From: Alcaligenes faecalis | GTDB lineage: Bacteria > Pseudomonadota > Gammaproteobacteria > Burkholderiales > Burkholderiaceae_B | DNA: 64,000 bases | Direction of reading: 5' to 3' | Assembly: GCF_009497775.1 (NCBI RefSeq) | Contig: NZ_CP031012.1 | Location: 3,871,235 to 3,935,234, forward strand | In this document: one piece after another, positions 28,239 through 36,637 of the stretch | Position numbering within the stretch: the stretch's first letter is position 1 | Layout: each line of letters starts with the position of its first letter | Program-made: the position numbers and the translations under genes | The notes under the pieces: model-generated | Told to the model about the DNA's origin: nothing | Database searches by the model: none | Seen by the model: only the letters and a program-made list of their open reading frames with translations

Positions 28239-28741
28239 ATATGCTCTCCAATATCAGAAAGGGAATTTTCAATTTCAAAAACCCTTGCCCCTGCTATTAA
28301 AAGAAGTCCAGTTCAATCAACAAAAATTTCGTTGTTTGCAATGGATGGTTCCACCGTAACATTCCCGACCAGGCTGAAAACTACGAAATGCTACAAGCGA
28401 TTTCCTTATAAGAATTTTTCCTGCTTTCCATGAAACTCTATTCGCCCTGCTTATGACAGGCTGCTTGGTTTCGTCAGATTCTGGGCTGCATGCTGGCCAA
28501 GTTCAATCAACTCCCACCTACAACACGACTGGTTTTCACACGTTTTCAACGAAGATCCCATGCCCCCTTGAGACTGGCAATCCTGAGTGAGAACAGAGCA
28601 GTAAAGCAGGGCGTCGCTCTCTGCATAGGGTTCGTCCGGGCCAGATACATCAGGTAAAAAATTTAGCAAAACTTCTAACAAAACAAGCGCCCTGGCCACG
28701 GTGCTTGCAGTGCAGATACGCCTGCTGCAGCCGGTAAACAC
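28239..28741. other. Intergenic stretch without recognisable genes
   Basis: About 500 bases between the BON gene and the monooxygenase terminator. The part next to the BON gene is AT-rich and should hold its promoter (TTGTTG and TAATAG at 18-bp spacing on the minus strand is one weak candidate). The rest holds only short open frames with no family resemblance or ribosome site, and no strong repeat. Confidence 0.5.
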
Positions 28742-28774
28742 AAAAAAAACCAGATCATCAAATTGATAATCTGG
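28742..28774 (-). terminator. Strong Rho-independent terminator of the monooxygenase gene
   Basis: On the minus strand CCAGATTATCAA pairs with TTGATGATCTGG (one mismatch) and is followed by TTTTTTTT. It begins about 60 bp after the stop of the flavin monooxygenase gene. Confidence 0.85.
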
Positions 28775-28835
28775 CCAAAATCAGAACAAGGTGCAGACCC
28801 ACACACCTCCACTCGAACAACAAGGACTCTACCCA

Positions 28836-30653
28836 TCAACGCAGATGGTGCACCTCCTGCATCCCGTAAACCTGCACTGGCAAGCCTGCCTGACGCGCCT
28901 TGAGCTGCAAGGCCAGGTACTGGGAGTAATGACGCGACTGGTGCAAATTGCCGCCGTGGAACCACAGATTCGGCTGCTGGGTGGGCTTCCACATATTGCG
29001 CTGCTCGCCCTCCCACGGCCCTGGGTCTTTGGTGGTTTCCGAACCCAGACCCCAGCACTTGCCCACTCGGTCCGCCATTTCCTGGCCGGCCAGATCCGCC
29101 ACCCAGCCATTCATGGAACCGTAACCCGTGGCATACACCACCAGGTCCGCAGGCAATTCCGTGCCGTCTGTCAGCACCACAGCGTTCTCGGTCAAATGGC
29201 TGATGTCGGTTCGGGATTTCAGCTTGATACTGCCATCGATAATCAGCTCGCAAGCACCCACATCGATGTAGTAGCCCGAGGCGCGGCGCAGGTATTTCAT
29301 GAACAAGCCAGAACCATCGTCACCCCAATCCAGCATGAAGCCTGCTGCCTCCAGCTTCTGGTAGAACCCCGCATCGCGCTCGCGAATCTTGTCGTACACA
29401 GGAATCTGGAAGTCCGCCATGATGCGGTACGGCAGGGAGGCAAACAGCAAATCTGCCTTGCGCGTGGTGACTCCCGAAGCCAGTGCCCGTTCGGAATACA
29501 GATCTCCCAAACCGATCTCCATCAAGGAGTCGGATCGCACAATGTGGGTGGACGAACGCTGCACCATGGTGACGTCCGCGCCCGCCTCCCACAGTGCGGC
29601 GCAAATATCGTGCGCCGAGTTATTGGCCCCGATCACTACTACTTTCTTGCCCGCATACGCTTCCGGTCCGGGGTGCTGCGAAGAGTGCTGCTGCTCGCCC
29701 TTGAACACATCCTGCCCCTTCATGCTGGGCACGTTCGCCTTGCCGGACATACCCGTGGCAAAGACCAACTGCTGTGGCCGTAGGGTCATGGGCTTGCCAT
29801 CACGCTCGATCTCCACTTCCCAGGTCTGGCTGGACTCGTCGTAGCGCACCTTCTTGCATACGGTGCTGCTCCAGTAATTCAGCTCCATCACCTTGACGTA
29901 CATTTCCAGCCAGTCACCAATCTTGTCCTTGGGCGCAAAGACAGGCCAGTTGTCGGGGAAAGGCATGTAAGGCAGATGGTCGTACCAGACGGGGTCGTGC
30001 AGGCACAGCGACTTGTAGCGCTTGCGCCAGCTATCGCCAGGGCGGGCATGTTGATCAATGATGAGCGCAGGCACATTCAACTGCCGCAGACGCGCCCCCA
30101 GCGCAATACCACCCTGCCCGCCACCAATCACCAGCACATAAGGCTGCTCGGTCGTGCCCAGCTCGGCCTGCTCCTGCTGACGACGCTCCTGCCAGGTCTG
30201 GCGTCCACGTCGAATGCCATGCTCGGCCCCCATGGGGCGACGCACGCCCAACGGTTCCTCGTGCCCTTTCAGTTCCGACATGGTGGTCAGAAAGGTCCAG
30301 ATCTTGCCGTTCTTGACGCGGATATGGCCGTAGCCACGCGCCACATCAGTTTCCACACGGAACCAGCCTTCCACCAGACCTTGACCATCGTCACTAACCG
30401 GCTCGGCACTATCGCGTTCAAACCTGGCTGACACGGCACCTTGTTGCTGCTGCGTCAGCATGTCGCGGATCTGATCGCACCCTTCCATGGTTCGGATATT
30501 CCAGGTGAACATGACCAGATCACGCCAAAAGCACTCTTCGGCAAACAGGGCTGCCGCATCGTCCGGTGCATTGCTGGCAAGCGCATGGGTCAACTGTTCA
30601 AGAACCGTGTCCAACTGTCGCGCAGACGGCTGCAGTTGCTGCTGTGTTTGCAT
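28836..30653 (-). CDS. Flavin-dependent monooxygenase with N-terminal NTF2-like domain
   Basis: The 605-residue protein has two parts. Residues 1-130 resemble an NTF2/SnoaL-like domain (FWRDLVMFTWNIRTMEGCDQ and RVKNGKIWTFLTTMSELKGHEE). The rest is a class B flavoprotein monooxygenase: FAD motif GGGQGG (177-182), the FMO fingerprint FKGEQQH (316-322), NADPH motif VVIGANNSAHDI (338-349) and the late VVYATGYGS. Such enzymes oxygenate N or S atoms or do Baeyer-Villiger oxidations of ketones. A perfect sigma-54 promoter lies just upstream and an AcoR-like activator gene precedes it, so expression is probably induced by the substrate. The substrate is unknown; a ketone, alcohol-derived ketone or amine is plausible. 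Confidence 0.9.
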   Translation of the reverse strand: MQTQQQLQPSARQLDTVLEQLTHALASNAPDDAAALFAEECFWRDLVMFTWNIRTMEGCDQIRDMLTQQQQGAVSARFERDSAEPVSDDGQGLVEGWFRVETDVARGYGHIRVKNGKIWTFLTTMSELKGHEEPLGVRRPMGAEHGIRRGRQTWQERRQQEQAELGTTEQPYVLVIGGGQGGIALGARLRQLNVPALIIDQHARPGDSWRKRYKSLCLHDPVWYDHLPYMPFPDNWPVFAPKDKIGDWLEMYVKVMELNYWSSTVCKKVRYDESSQTWEVEIERDGKPMTLRPQQLVFATGMSGKANVPSMKGQDVFKGEQQHSSQHPGPEAYAGKKVVVIGANNSAHDICAALWEAGADVTMVQRSSTHIVRSDSLMEIGLGDLYSERALASGVTTRKADLLFASLPYRIMADFQIPVYDKIRERDAGFYQKLEAAGFMLDWGDDGSGLFMKYLRRASGYYIDVGACELIIDGSIKLKSRTDISHLTENAVVLTDGTELPADLVVYATGYGSMNGWVADLAGQEMADRVGKCWGLGSETTKDPGPWEGEQRNMWKPTQQPNLWFHGGNLHQSRHYSQYLALQLKARQAGLPVQVYGMQEVHHLR

Positions 30654-30715
30654 GATTTGTCTCCATATCGTTTTAATGTTGCGCCGAGCTTTTGCTGCCC
30701 AGCTATGGAGTACAT

Positions 30716-30731
30716 AGCAAACACCGTGCCA
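30716..30731 (-). promoter_or_regulatory. Sigma-54 (-24/-12) promoter of the monooxygenase gene
   Basis: On the minus strand TGGCACGGTGTTTGCT matches the RpoN consensus TGGCACG-N4-TTGCW at every defined position, with GG and GC the correct 10 bp apart. Transcription would begin about 12 bp downstream, leaving a leader of about 50 nt before the ATG at 30653. Confidence 0.9.
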
Positions 30732-30784
30732 AACCGGGAACGGCTTGTTTTAAAGGGGTCTCGCTTGTTTCAAGACGGTGAAAC

Positions 30785-30802
30785 TGTGCCAGCTGTGGCA
30801 CA
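30785..30802. promoter_or_regulatory. Inverted-repeat activator site upstream of the sigma-54 promoter
   Basis: TGTGCCA-GCTG-TGGCACA is a perfect 7-bp dyad with a 4-bp spacer, between the regulator stop and the promoter and about 55 bp upstream of the -24 element. It is a good candidate binding site for the AcoR-like activator, although enhancers are often further upstream. Confidence 0.65.
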
Positions 30803-30811
30803 GGTGGTGCA

Positions 30812-32764
30812 TCAGGTGTCGCAGCCTGTGTCAGGGGCCGAGTCTTGCTGAGCCACACCTGCCCGCTTGATATAACGATGCAAGGTGGACCGGCTGATAC
30901 CCAGCTGCCGAGCCGCCGCGCTCACGTTATCGCCACAGGCTTGCAAAACCTGCTGCCAGGACGATTCCCCGGCAGAGAGAACGGCCGTCGGGCTGCCTGT
31001 TGATATGGCCAGACGCCGCTCGCGCAAAGCCTCCGGCAAATCCTGCACTTCAATGCAGGAACCTTCCGCCAAGGCCAGTGCCAGCACCAGCGCATTGTCC
31101 AGCTCGCGCAAATTGCCCGGCCACTCGTAAGCTTGCAGCGCTTGCCAGGCCTCGGGAGATAAACCCGGCACATCGCCCTTGTTACGCCGATGCAATATCT
31201 GCTGCACCAGCCATTCCAGATCACTGCGCTGACGCAAGGCAGGCAAGGTCAACACAGCCGCATTCAAGCGATACAGCAAATCCGCACGGAAGCGGCCTTG
31301 CTCTACCAGGGCACTTAAATCATGGTGGCTGGCTGAAATCACACGCAGGTCCACACGCTTGCCGCTGCGTGCACCCAATGGCATCACCTCGGACTCGGCC
31401 AGCACACGCAACAACCGGCTTTGCAGAGCCAGCGGCATATCGCCAATCTCATCCAGGAACAGGGTGCCGCCATCAGCCGCCTCGATCAAACCCGCACGGC
31501 CCCGTGCAGCGCCGCCGGTATAGGTGCCAGCCAGATAACCAAACAATTCGCTTTCAATCAGGCTCTCGGGCAGAGCGGCACAATTGACGGCCACAAAATT
31601 CCCGCGACGACCGCTAGCCGTGTGAATCGCACGGGCCAGATATTCTTTGCCCGAACCCGTCTCACCCTGCAACAGCACCGGCATTTCCCGCGTAGCCAAA
31701 CGCGCGGCCTTCAACAGCATGGATTGCATGGCTGCATCCGTGCCTGCCAAGCCTCGCAATGCCTGCGGCAAGGCGGCATCCACAGCAGCCCCATCCATCC
31801 CCACAGACCGATTGTTCAACACCCGTCGGGGTTCAATGGCATGGGCAAACAGCACACTGCCATCACGCGCCATGACGACTCGCTCCTGTGTGGGGCGATA
31901 GCGCATCAAAGTCGGTAACTGATCCACTTCCAGATGCAGAAAGCGCATCAAACCCTGCCCCAGCAAACCCGCAGGATTGCGCCAGTCCACCCCCGCTGCC
32001 CGCGCCAGAATGCGAGCACCCGTATGGGTCATGCCTTTGATACGACCAGAGCCATCAATCGCAATAGCCGCTTCCGGATCAATATCCAGAAACTCCGGCG
32101 ACTGCGACAAACATAGAATCCACTCCTGACGGTGGCAGGCCATCAAATTGGCCAGCTCAATACGACGGGTCGCCGCATTGGCAAGGTGCAGAGCCAAGCC
32201 CTGGCTGGCCTTGGCCTCCGGAGACTGCAACAAGGACAAATCCAGCACTGCGGCCAGCTCGCCGTCATAGTGATAAATAGGCGCCGCCGTGCAGGACAGG
32301 GGCGCATGCATATGATCGAAATGATCGTTTTGATGAATGGTCAGAGCCTCGCCCGTGTGCAGGCAAGTGCCCACCGCGCAGGTCCCCGCGCGCTCTTCAG
32401 ACCATTCCGAGCCCATATACAGACCGGCCTGCCGCAAGGCATCGCGCTGGCCATCCGAACCCAGAAAATCCACCGTGACGCCCTTGTTATCGGACAGCAG
32501 CAGCACGTAATTCAGCCCGGAAACCTGCTGATAAAGACGCTCCAGCCCGGAGCGCGCAATATTGATCAGGGCTTCGGACTGCTGACGGTGCTCACGCAAC
32601 TGGGAATCGGGCACGATATAGGCCTCACAAGCCTGCGCCGGGTCCAGCCTGTGATGCTCGATGCATCGCCGCCAGCTATGGACCACAGCCTGATCGCGCC
32701 GGGACAGGCTGCCCTGCCAAACAGCCGTGATCTCTTGGACGTGTGCCACATGTGAAGACTGCAT
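30812..32764 (-). CDS. AcoR-like sigma-54-dependent activator
   Basis: The 650-residue protein has a GAF-type sensor region (about 70-210), an AAA+ domain with Walker A GETGSGKE (367-374) and Walker B GGTLFLDEIGD (432-442), and a Fis-type C-terminal helix-turn-helix (NVSAAARQLGISRSTLHRYI). AcoR proteins activate sigma-54 promoters for acetoin and related alcohol or ketone catabolism. The sigma-54-contact loop, normally GAFTGA, reads GTYTGG (413-418); T and the Y-for-F change keep the aromatic tip, so it may still work. It lies immediately upstream of the monooxygenase gene, which has a perfect sigma-54 promoter. Confidence 0.92.
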   Translation of the reverse strand: MQSSHVAHVQEITAVWQGSLSRRDQAVVHSWRRCIEHHRLDPAQACEAYIVPDSQLREHRQQSEALINIARSGLERLYQQVSGLNYVLLLSDNKGVTVDFLGSDGQRDALRQAGLYMGSEWSEERAGTCAVGTCLHTGEALTIHQNDHFDHMHAPLSCTAAPIYHYDGELAAVLDLSLLQSPEAKASQGLALHLANAATRRIELANLMACHRQEWILCLSQSPEFLDIDPEAAIAIDGSGRIKGMTHTGARILARAAGVDWRNPAGLLGQGLMRFLHLEVDQLPTLMRYRPTQERVVMARDGSVLFAHAIEPRRVLNNRSVGMDGAAVDAALPQALRGLAGTDAAMQSMLLKAARLATREMPVLLQGETGSGKEYLARAIHTASGRRGNFVAVNCAALPESLIESELFGYLAGTYTGGAARGRAGLIEAADGGTLFLDEIGDMPLALQSRLLRVLAESEVMPLGARSGKRVDLRVISASHHDLSALVEQGRFRADLLYRLNAAVLTLPALRQRSDLEWLVQQILHRRNKGDVPGLSPEAWQALQAYEWPGNLRELDNALVLALALAEGSCIEVQDLPEALRERRLAISTGSPTAVLSAGESSWQQVLQACGDNVSAAARQLGISRSTLHRYIKRAGVAQQDSAPDTGCDT

Positions 32765-32975
32765 CAGACCTCATCCCGAAAACAGGCCAGACCCCGGACG
32801 GGCGTGGCCTATTTTCCAGTGTGCCGCCTTGCTTAGCTGCCGTACATGGAGGTTTTCCTTGAGATGCGGTGCAGCAAAAAAGTGCATTCACGACTACTAT
32901 GATTTTTATCATCAGGAATCTTATGCATCGATGAGCCATGGTCACCGCTAAATCAAGAACAATTCAAACCAAGCC

Positions 32976-33779
32976 ATGAACAGCCAAAAAGACTGGACGA
33001 AAATTTCCCAGGCAAGTTCAAAGATAGAAAGAATGGAGGCGTTCTTTTCTGGCTATGGATTTTCGCCCCATCGACATGACACCTACGCTTTAGGCATCAC
33101 CCTCAATGGTGTCCATCACTTCAATTACCAGAAATCAATGCGGCGCAGCCTGCCAGGCAATGCCGTAATCATCCACCCGGATGAACTGCACGATGGTGAG
33201 GCCGGAACCGAGGCGGGCTTTCACTACAAAATTCTTTATCTCCAGCCTGAAACGATCCAACAAATACTGGGCGGCAAACCCTTACCATTTATCCCCGGGG
33301 GGATCTCCTCAGACCAAAGACTGGTGTCTGCGATTGCCAATCTGCTCTCCAACCTTGACCTCCAGCTGGATAGTCTTGAGGAGGACGATGGAATTTATGA
33401 CATTGCCCAAGCGCTTCATGGCGCATCCCAGCCCCATAAACAACGGAAAAAATTGAATTATCAAGCCGCTGAGCGGGCTCGACAATTCATGCTGGATACC
33501 TCCAACCAAGTAGTGACAATGGAGCACTTGGAGCAAGTCTCGGGTACAGATCGATGGAGTCTATCGAGAGATTTTCGTGCTTTATTTGGCACGAGCCCAT
33601 ACCGCTACCTGAGTCTGCGGCGCCTTGAAAAAGCCAAAAAGATGATCATCACTGGCAACGCATTAGCCGATGTTGCCGCTGCCTGTGGCTTCACTGACCA
33701 AAGTCATATGACACACCACTTCTCCAAAGTGTATGGGCTACCACCTGGCCGCTGGTCCAAACTGATGCTGCGCGCCTAG
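32976..33779 (+). CDS. AraC-family transcriptional regulator
   Basis: The 267-residue protein has an N-terminal cupin ligand domain (GFSPHRHDTYALGITLNGVHHFNYQ, then IIHPDELHDGEAG) and a C-terminal double helix-turn-helix (about 170-265: LEQVSGTDRWSLSRDFRALFGTSPYRYLSL and DVAAACGFTDQSHMTHHFSKVYGLPPGRW). This layout is that of AraC regulators placed beside AzlCD or LysE-type exporters. Codon use is more AT-rich than in flanking genes. The azlC gene starts 93 bp downstream on the same strand, so it probably controls that exporter. The ribosome site is weak. Confidence 0.9.
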   Translation: MNSQKDWTKISQASSKIERMEAFFSGYGFSPHRHDTYALGITLNGVHHFNYQKSMRRSLPGNAVIIHPDELHDGEAGTEAGFHYKILYLQPETIQQILGGKPLPFIPGGISSDQRLVSAIANLLSNLDLQLDSLEEDDGIYDIAQALHGASQPHKQRKKLNYQAAERARQFMLDTSNQVVTMEHLEQVSGTDRWSLSRDFRALFGTSPYRYLSLRRLEKAKKMIITGNALADVAAACGFTDQSHMTHHFSKVYGLPPGRWSKLMLRA

Positions 33780-33872
33780 CAACCAACTTGCACGATCGTA
33801 CAAGACCCTTTTCCGCCTCAGTAACTAGCATCTCTCTGGACTACTCAAGCATGTTTAGAACAGGGCAAGATC

Positions 33873-34589
33873 ATGGCGAGCCGCAACACCACTACCGATG
33901 GCCTCCAAACACACAGCATCAGGCAAACTTTTATCAGAGTGCTCCCATCCGCACTGGCCATGATTCCCGTGAGCATGCTGTTCGGCGTTTTAGCGTATCG
34001 AGCCGACTGGAGCGTTCTTGAAATCCTGGCCGCTGGTTTGCTGGGATTTACGGGTAGCGGGCAGTTTGCTGTACTGCCGCTGGCTGAGTCCAACACCAGT
34101 TTTCTGACAATACTGATTATTTGCGCATCCATTAACTGCCGCTACTTTCCTATTGCCCTCACAACAGGCAAGCGGCTGCCCAAGCCCTTTGTCTCTCGGG
34201 TTCTGGTGTCGCACATGCTGGGGGACGAGGCGTATGCCACGGAAAGAAATAACGATACGGTGGCAGAGACCCTCTGCATACGACTCACCATATTCACATT
34301 CTGGGTAGTTTCAGGAGTGTTGGGAGCAGTCATTGCCAAGTCCATTCCCCCTGCCTGGCTAAGCACCAATATTCATCTTGGTTTTCCCGCCAGTGTGGTG
34401 CTCGTCTATCTGTCTGTCCTGCAACTGAAGGCAAGGATCATCGGCATTTACCGCAAGCAGATTGTGTTGATTGCTCTGTGCATGGCCTTGGCAATCGCGT
34501 TCTACTCCCTGTTTGGAGCGACTTATTTTTGGCTCCCTAGCGTAATGATCAGCGCCCTACTTTTAGATAAATGGAAAGCTCGTGAATGA
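33873..34589 (+). CDS. azlC: AzlC-family exporter large subunit
   Basis: The 238-residue membrane protein matches AzlC (YgaZ): ALAMIPVSMLFGVLAYRADWSVLEILAAGLLGFTGSGQFAVL is the diagnostic N-terminal region, followed by ICASINCRYFPIAL and GDEAYA. With AzlD it exports branched-chain amino acids or analogues such as azaleucine. It overlaps azlD by 8 bp, so the two are translated together, and it follows an AraC regulator. Small size, about seven hydrophobic stretches and neighbours fit the family. Confidence 0.92.
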   Translation: MASRNTTTDGLQTHSIRQTFIRVLPSALAMIPVSMLFGVLAYRADWSVLEILAAGLLGFTGSGQFAVLPLAESNTSFLTILIICASINCRYFPIALTTGKRLPKPFVSRVLVSHMLGDEAYATERNNDTVAETLCIRLTIFTFWVVSGVLGAVIAKSIPPAWLSTNIHLGFPASVVLVYLSVLQLKARIIGIYRKQIVLIALCMALAIAFYSLFGATYFWLPSVMISALLLDKWKARE

Positions 34590-34893
34590 AGGTATCAGTA
34601 GCTCCATCGCTGCACTCTTTTTGACCAGCCTGCTCGTTCGAGTCTTACCCGTGGCTTTCAATTTTCAGTTTCCTGATAGGTTTGCCAAATGGATGGAGAC
34701 GATCTTACCTTCAGCTGTTTTTCTAAATTTCCTTGTTTATATGTTCATGCAGGAGATACAAATTGCAGCCATACCTGCTCTGCTTGCTCTCAGCGTCACC
34801 GCCCTTCTGGCTTACTGGAGTCGCGGCGGGCTGTTCCTTGGCGTGCTGGGCGGCTGCAGCTCGTACTATTTGTTGAGCACTGTGCTTATTTGA
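34582..34893 (+). CDS. azlD: AzlD-family exporter small subunit
   Basis: The 103-residue hydrophobic protein has about four membrane segments and the AzlD/YgaH pattern (LLVRVLPVAF, WMETILPSAVFLNFLVYMF and a LALSVTALLAYWSRGGLFLGVLGG end). The only in-frame start giving a full protein is GTG at 34582, inside the last codons of azlC; the nearby ATG at 34586 is in another frame. It forms the partner of AzlC. A hairpin terminator begins 5 bp after its stop. Confidence 0.88.
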   Translation: MNEGISSSIAALFLTSLLVRVLPVAFNFQFPDRFAKWMETILPSAVFLNFLVYMFMQEIQIAAIPALLALSVTALLAYWSRGGLFLGVLGGCSSYYLLSTVLI

Positions 34894-34897
34894 TAGA

Positions 34898-34932
34898 AAG
34901 CCCTGGTCCAGCATGACGCCGAACCAGGGCTT
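34898..34932. terminator. Hairpin between azlD and hipA
   Basis: AAGCCCTGGT (34898-34907) and ACCAGGGCTT (34923-34932) form a perfect 10-bp stem with a 15-nt loop between convergent genes. The T-run is short on both sides. Its loop contains GCATGACGCCGA, also found in the loop of the yncE terminator at 37098. Confidence 0.65.
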
Positions 34933-34985
34933 CGCAAGTACCTCAAATCAACGCTTTGAGGCATTTCCCGGGCACGTCCGAGTCA

Positions 34986-36233
34986 CTACACAATGCGCAT
35001 GCGCCGCAGTCCTTCAGACAACCGCTCCTGCATCAGCGATTCCAGACGAGGTCCAAGCAGGAGGCGCACCTGATCAAATTGCCCTTCTATCCTGGCCAGC
35101 AGCCCGTCAAGCATCTCCGCCGCCTCTTCATCGCCTGACAAGCCAAAGGCTTTGGCATCATGTAACGCATTGGCTCGGCTGATCTGACGGCTTCCATGAC
35201 TCAACTCCATCGCCAGATACTGAGGCGTGAAATCTGTATTAGGAACGACATCAAAAGCGGGCGTCAAACGCCATCGGCCCTGATCATGAAGATAATGGAT
35301 TGCATGGTTGCGGGGATGATCATCGTCATTGCCAATAACTGCATTGAAAATCATGCGACAGAACAATTCAATGGCATCCTCCTGAGGGGCGCCTATCATC
35401 GTCAACGTTCTGGCCAAGTTGGGATAACTCCAGGCCGATGAGCCTGAATGACCGGGATACTCCGTCTGCAGCAAGGAGGCCGCACTCAATGTCATGACCC
35501 TAAGGCCATGTTGGCGATCAAACCTCAATGAGCGCATCACGCTCAGTGCAGAGTCCTCACCAAAACCCGTGTACGCGGTTTGGGCAAAGTTCAAGCCCAC
35601 TGCCCGGCCCCACTCTTGAGTTGCATGTTCAAGACGCGGAATATCCTCGGTATCAGATGGCAGGATCGGTTTCACCAGCCAGAACTGATCACCATCACGA
35701 ACGGTTGCTTTCGGTCTTGCTCCACCCATACTGGGTGTGGCCATCAGCCGGCGACGCAAATGCGGATCCACCGGAGGGCGGCGCAGCTGCATTGCTTGCA
35801 GCTCTGCACTCAGCTTTTCAATTTCTGCGATGGGCGGTGCGGACAATTCTGCGATCGAGGGCTTAGGCGAAGAGCCGACCGCCAGTGCTCCCCAACGCTC
35901 GGCATTACCAGCCTTCAGAAGATAAGCATGGTTTGGAGAGCTATCACTTAATCCGTGTTGCCTTTGAATGAGTAACCGGCCCCAGGCGTCGGGACAAGCA
36001 TCACGTAGCGCATCATGCAGGCCACCATAGCGACTCGCCTGAATTGGAACAGAGCCACTCAGCGGTAAGTTAACCGGATCAATTGACCATGGTAGACCTG
36101 CATCCTGATAGCTAGGCGCATACATGAACTGGCCAAGCTTGGCTGACGAGTCGTGAATATACCGGCCAACAGTCACCCATTGACCCGTGTCAGGCCGCTG
36201 CAAATAAACGTATAAAGGCTTAGAAATACTCAT
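34986..36233 (-). CDS. hipA: HipA-type serine/threonine kinase toxin
   Basis: The 415-residue protein resembles HipA kinases, which phosphorylate glutamyl-tRNA synthetase and induce dormancy. It has the N-terminal HipA region (YVYLQRPDTGQWVTVGRY), a glycine-rich ATP loop (SMGGARPKA), the catalytic loop FNAVIGNDDDHPRNHA with Asp near 303, and the metal-binding AFDVVPN near 328. It overlaps the HipB gene by 14 bp. The ATG at 36233 has the best ribosome-site spacing; one at 36239 is an alternative. Key kinase residues are intact, so it should be active; its target is not known. Confidence 0.9.
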   Translation of the reverse strand: MSISKPLYVYLQRPDTGQWVTVGRYIHDSSAKLGQFMYAPSYQDAGLPWSIDPVNLPLSGSVPIQASRYGGLHDALRDACPDAWGRLLIQRQHGLSDSSPNHAYLLKAGNAERWGALAVGSSPKPSIAELSAPPIAEIEKLSAELQAMQLRRPPVDPHLRRRLMATPSMGGARPKATVRDGDQFWLVKPILPSDTEDIPRLEHATQEWGRAVGLNFAQTAYTGFGEDSALSVMRSLRFDRQHGLRVMTLSAASLLQTEYPGHSGSSAWSYPNLARTLTMIGAPQEDAIELFCRMIFNAVIGNDDDHPRNHAIHYLHDQGRWRLTPAFDVVPNTDFTPQYLAMELSHGSRQISRANALHDAKAFGLSGDEEAAEMLDGLLARIEGQFDQVRLLLGPRLESLMQERLSEGLRRMRIV

Positions 36234-36540
36234 CGTCATCTCTGCCCAATCTTGCACGCCCCTTCGTATCGCCGCTACTCCAATGAGCATCAGGCATTGG
36301 CACGATGGATTCGAGCAGACCGAGTGCTGCCAGAGCAGTCAAATAGCTCCCCATCGCCACAGCCGGATCGCCTCGCTCCATTCGGCGTAATGTACTTTCC
36401 GAGACCTCGACTCTTGAACTAAAGACTTGAGCTGTAATTTTCTGAGCAACACGTTGAGTACGAATGCAGCGCCCCCAAACCAGGGCCCGTGACTCGACGG
36501 CTGGCAAGTAAAAAGGGGTAGGGGCAAGTTTCTTGGGCAT
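36220..36540 (-). CDS. hipB: HipB-like antitoxin, XRE helix-turn-helix
   Basis: The 106-residue protein has an XRE-type helix-turn-helix (about 28-80: RTQRVAQKITAQVFSSRVEV, then SESTLRRMERGDPAVAMGSY and LTALAALGLLESI) and a charged C-terminus rich in Asp and Arg. It precedes and overlaps hipA, as antitoxins do. HipB dimers bind operator palindromes at their own promoter; a 43-bp palindrome lies 21 bp upstream of the start. No good ribosome site precedes the ATG, so the leader is short. Confidence 0.88.
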   Translation of the reverse strand: MPKKLAPTPFYLPAVESRALVWGRCIRTQRVAQKITAQVFSSRVEVSESTLRRMERGDPAVAMGSYLTALAALGLLESIVPMPDAHWSSGDTKGRARLGRDDDEYF

Positions 36541-36560
36541 GGCACAGACAACAGCTATCG

Positions 36561-36603
36561 TTCATAGATAACTGTTTATATCATATAAACTATGATCTAT
36601 GAA
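36561..36603. promoter_or_regulatory. 43-bp nested palindrome, hipBA operator-promoter
   Basis: Outer arms TTCATAGAT (36561-36569) and ATCTATGAA (36595-36603) and inner arms TTTATAT (36575-36581) and ATATAAA (36583-36589) share one centre at 36582. The AT-rich centre could contain the -10 of the hipB promoter. Two nested dyads suggest binding of more than one HipB dimer. Confidence 0.8.
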
Positions 36604-36637
36604 TGCTTTTTAACTGATCCTCCTGACTTTCAGCCCC

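Noticed and set aside
28451..28741. A 96-codon open frame on the minus strand in the gap upstream of the BON gene
   Set aside because: No ribosome site, no recognisable domain and an odd Cys-rich composition; it overlaps the monooxygenase terminator. Treated as non-coding.
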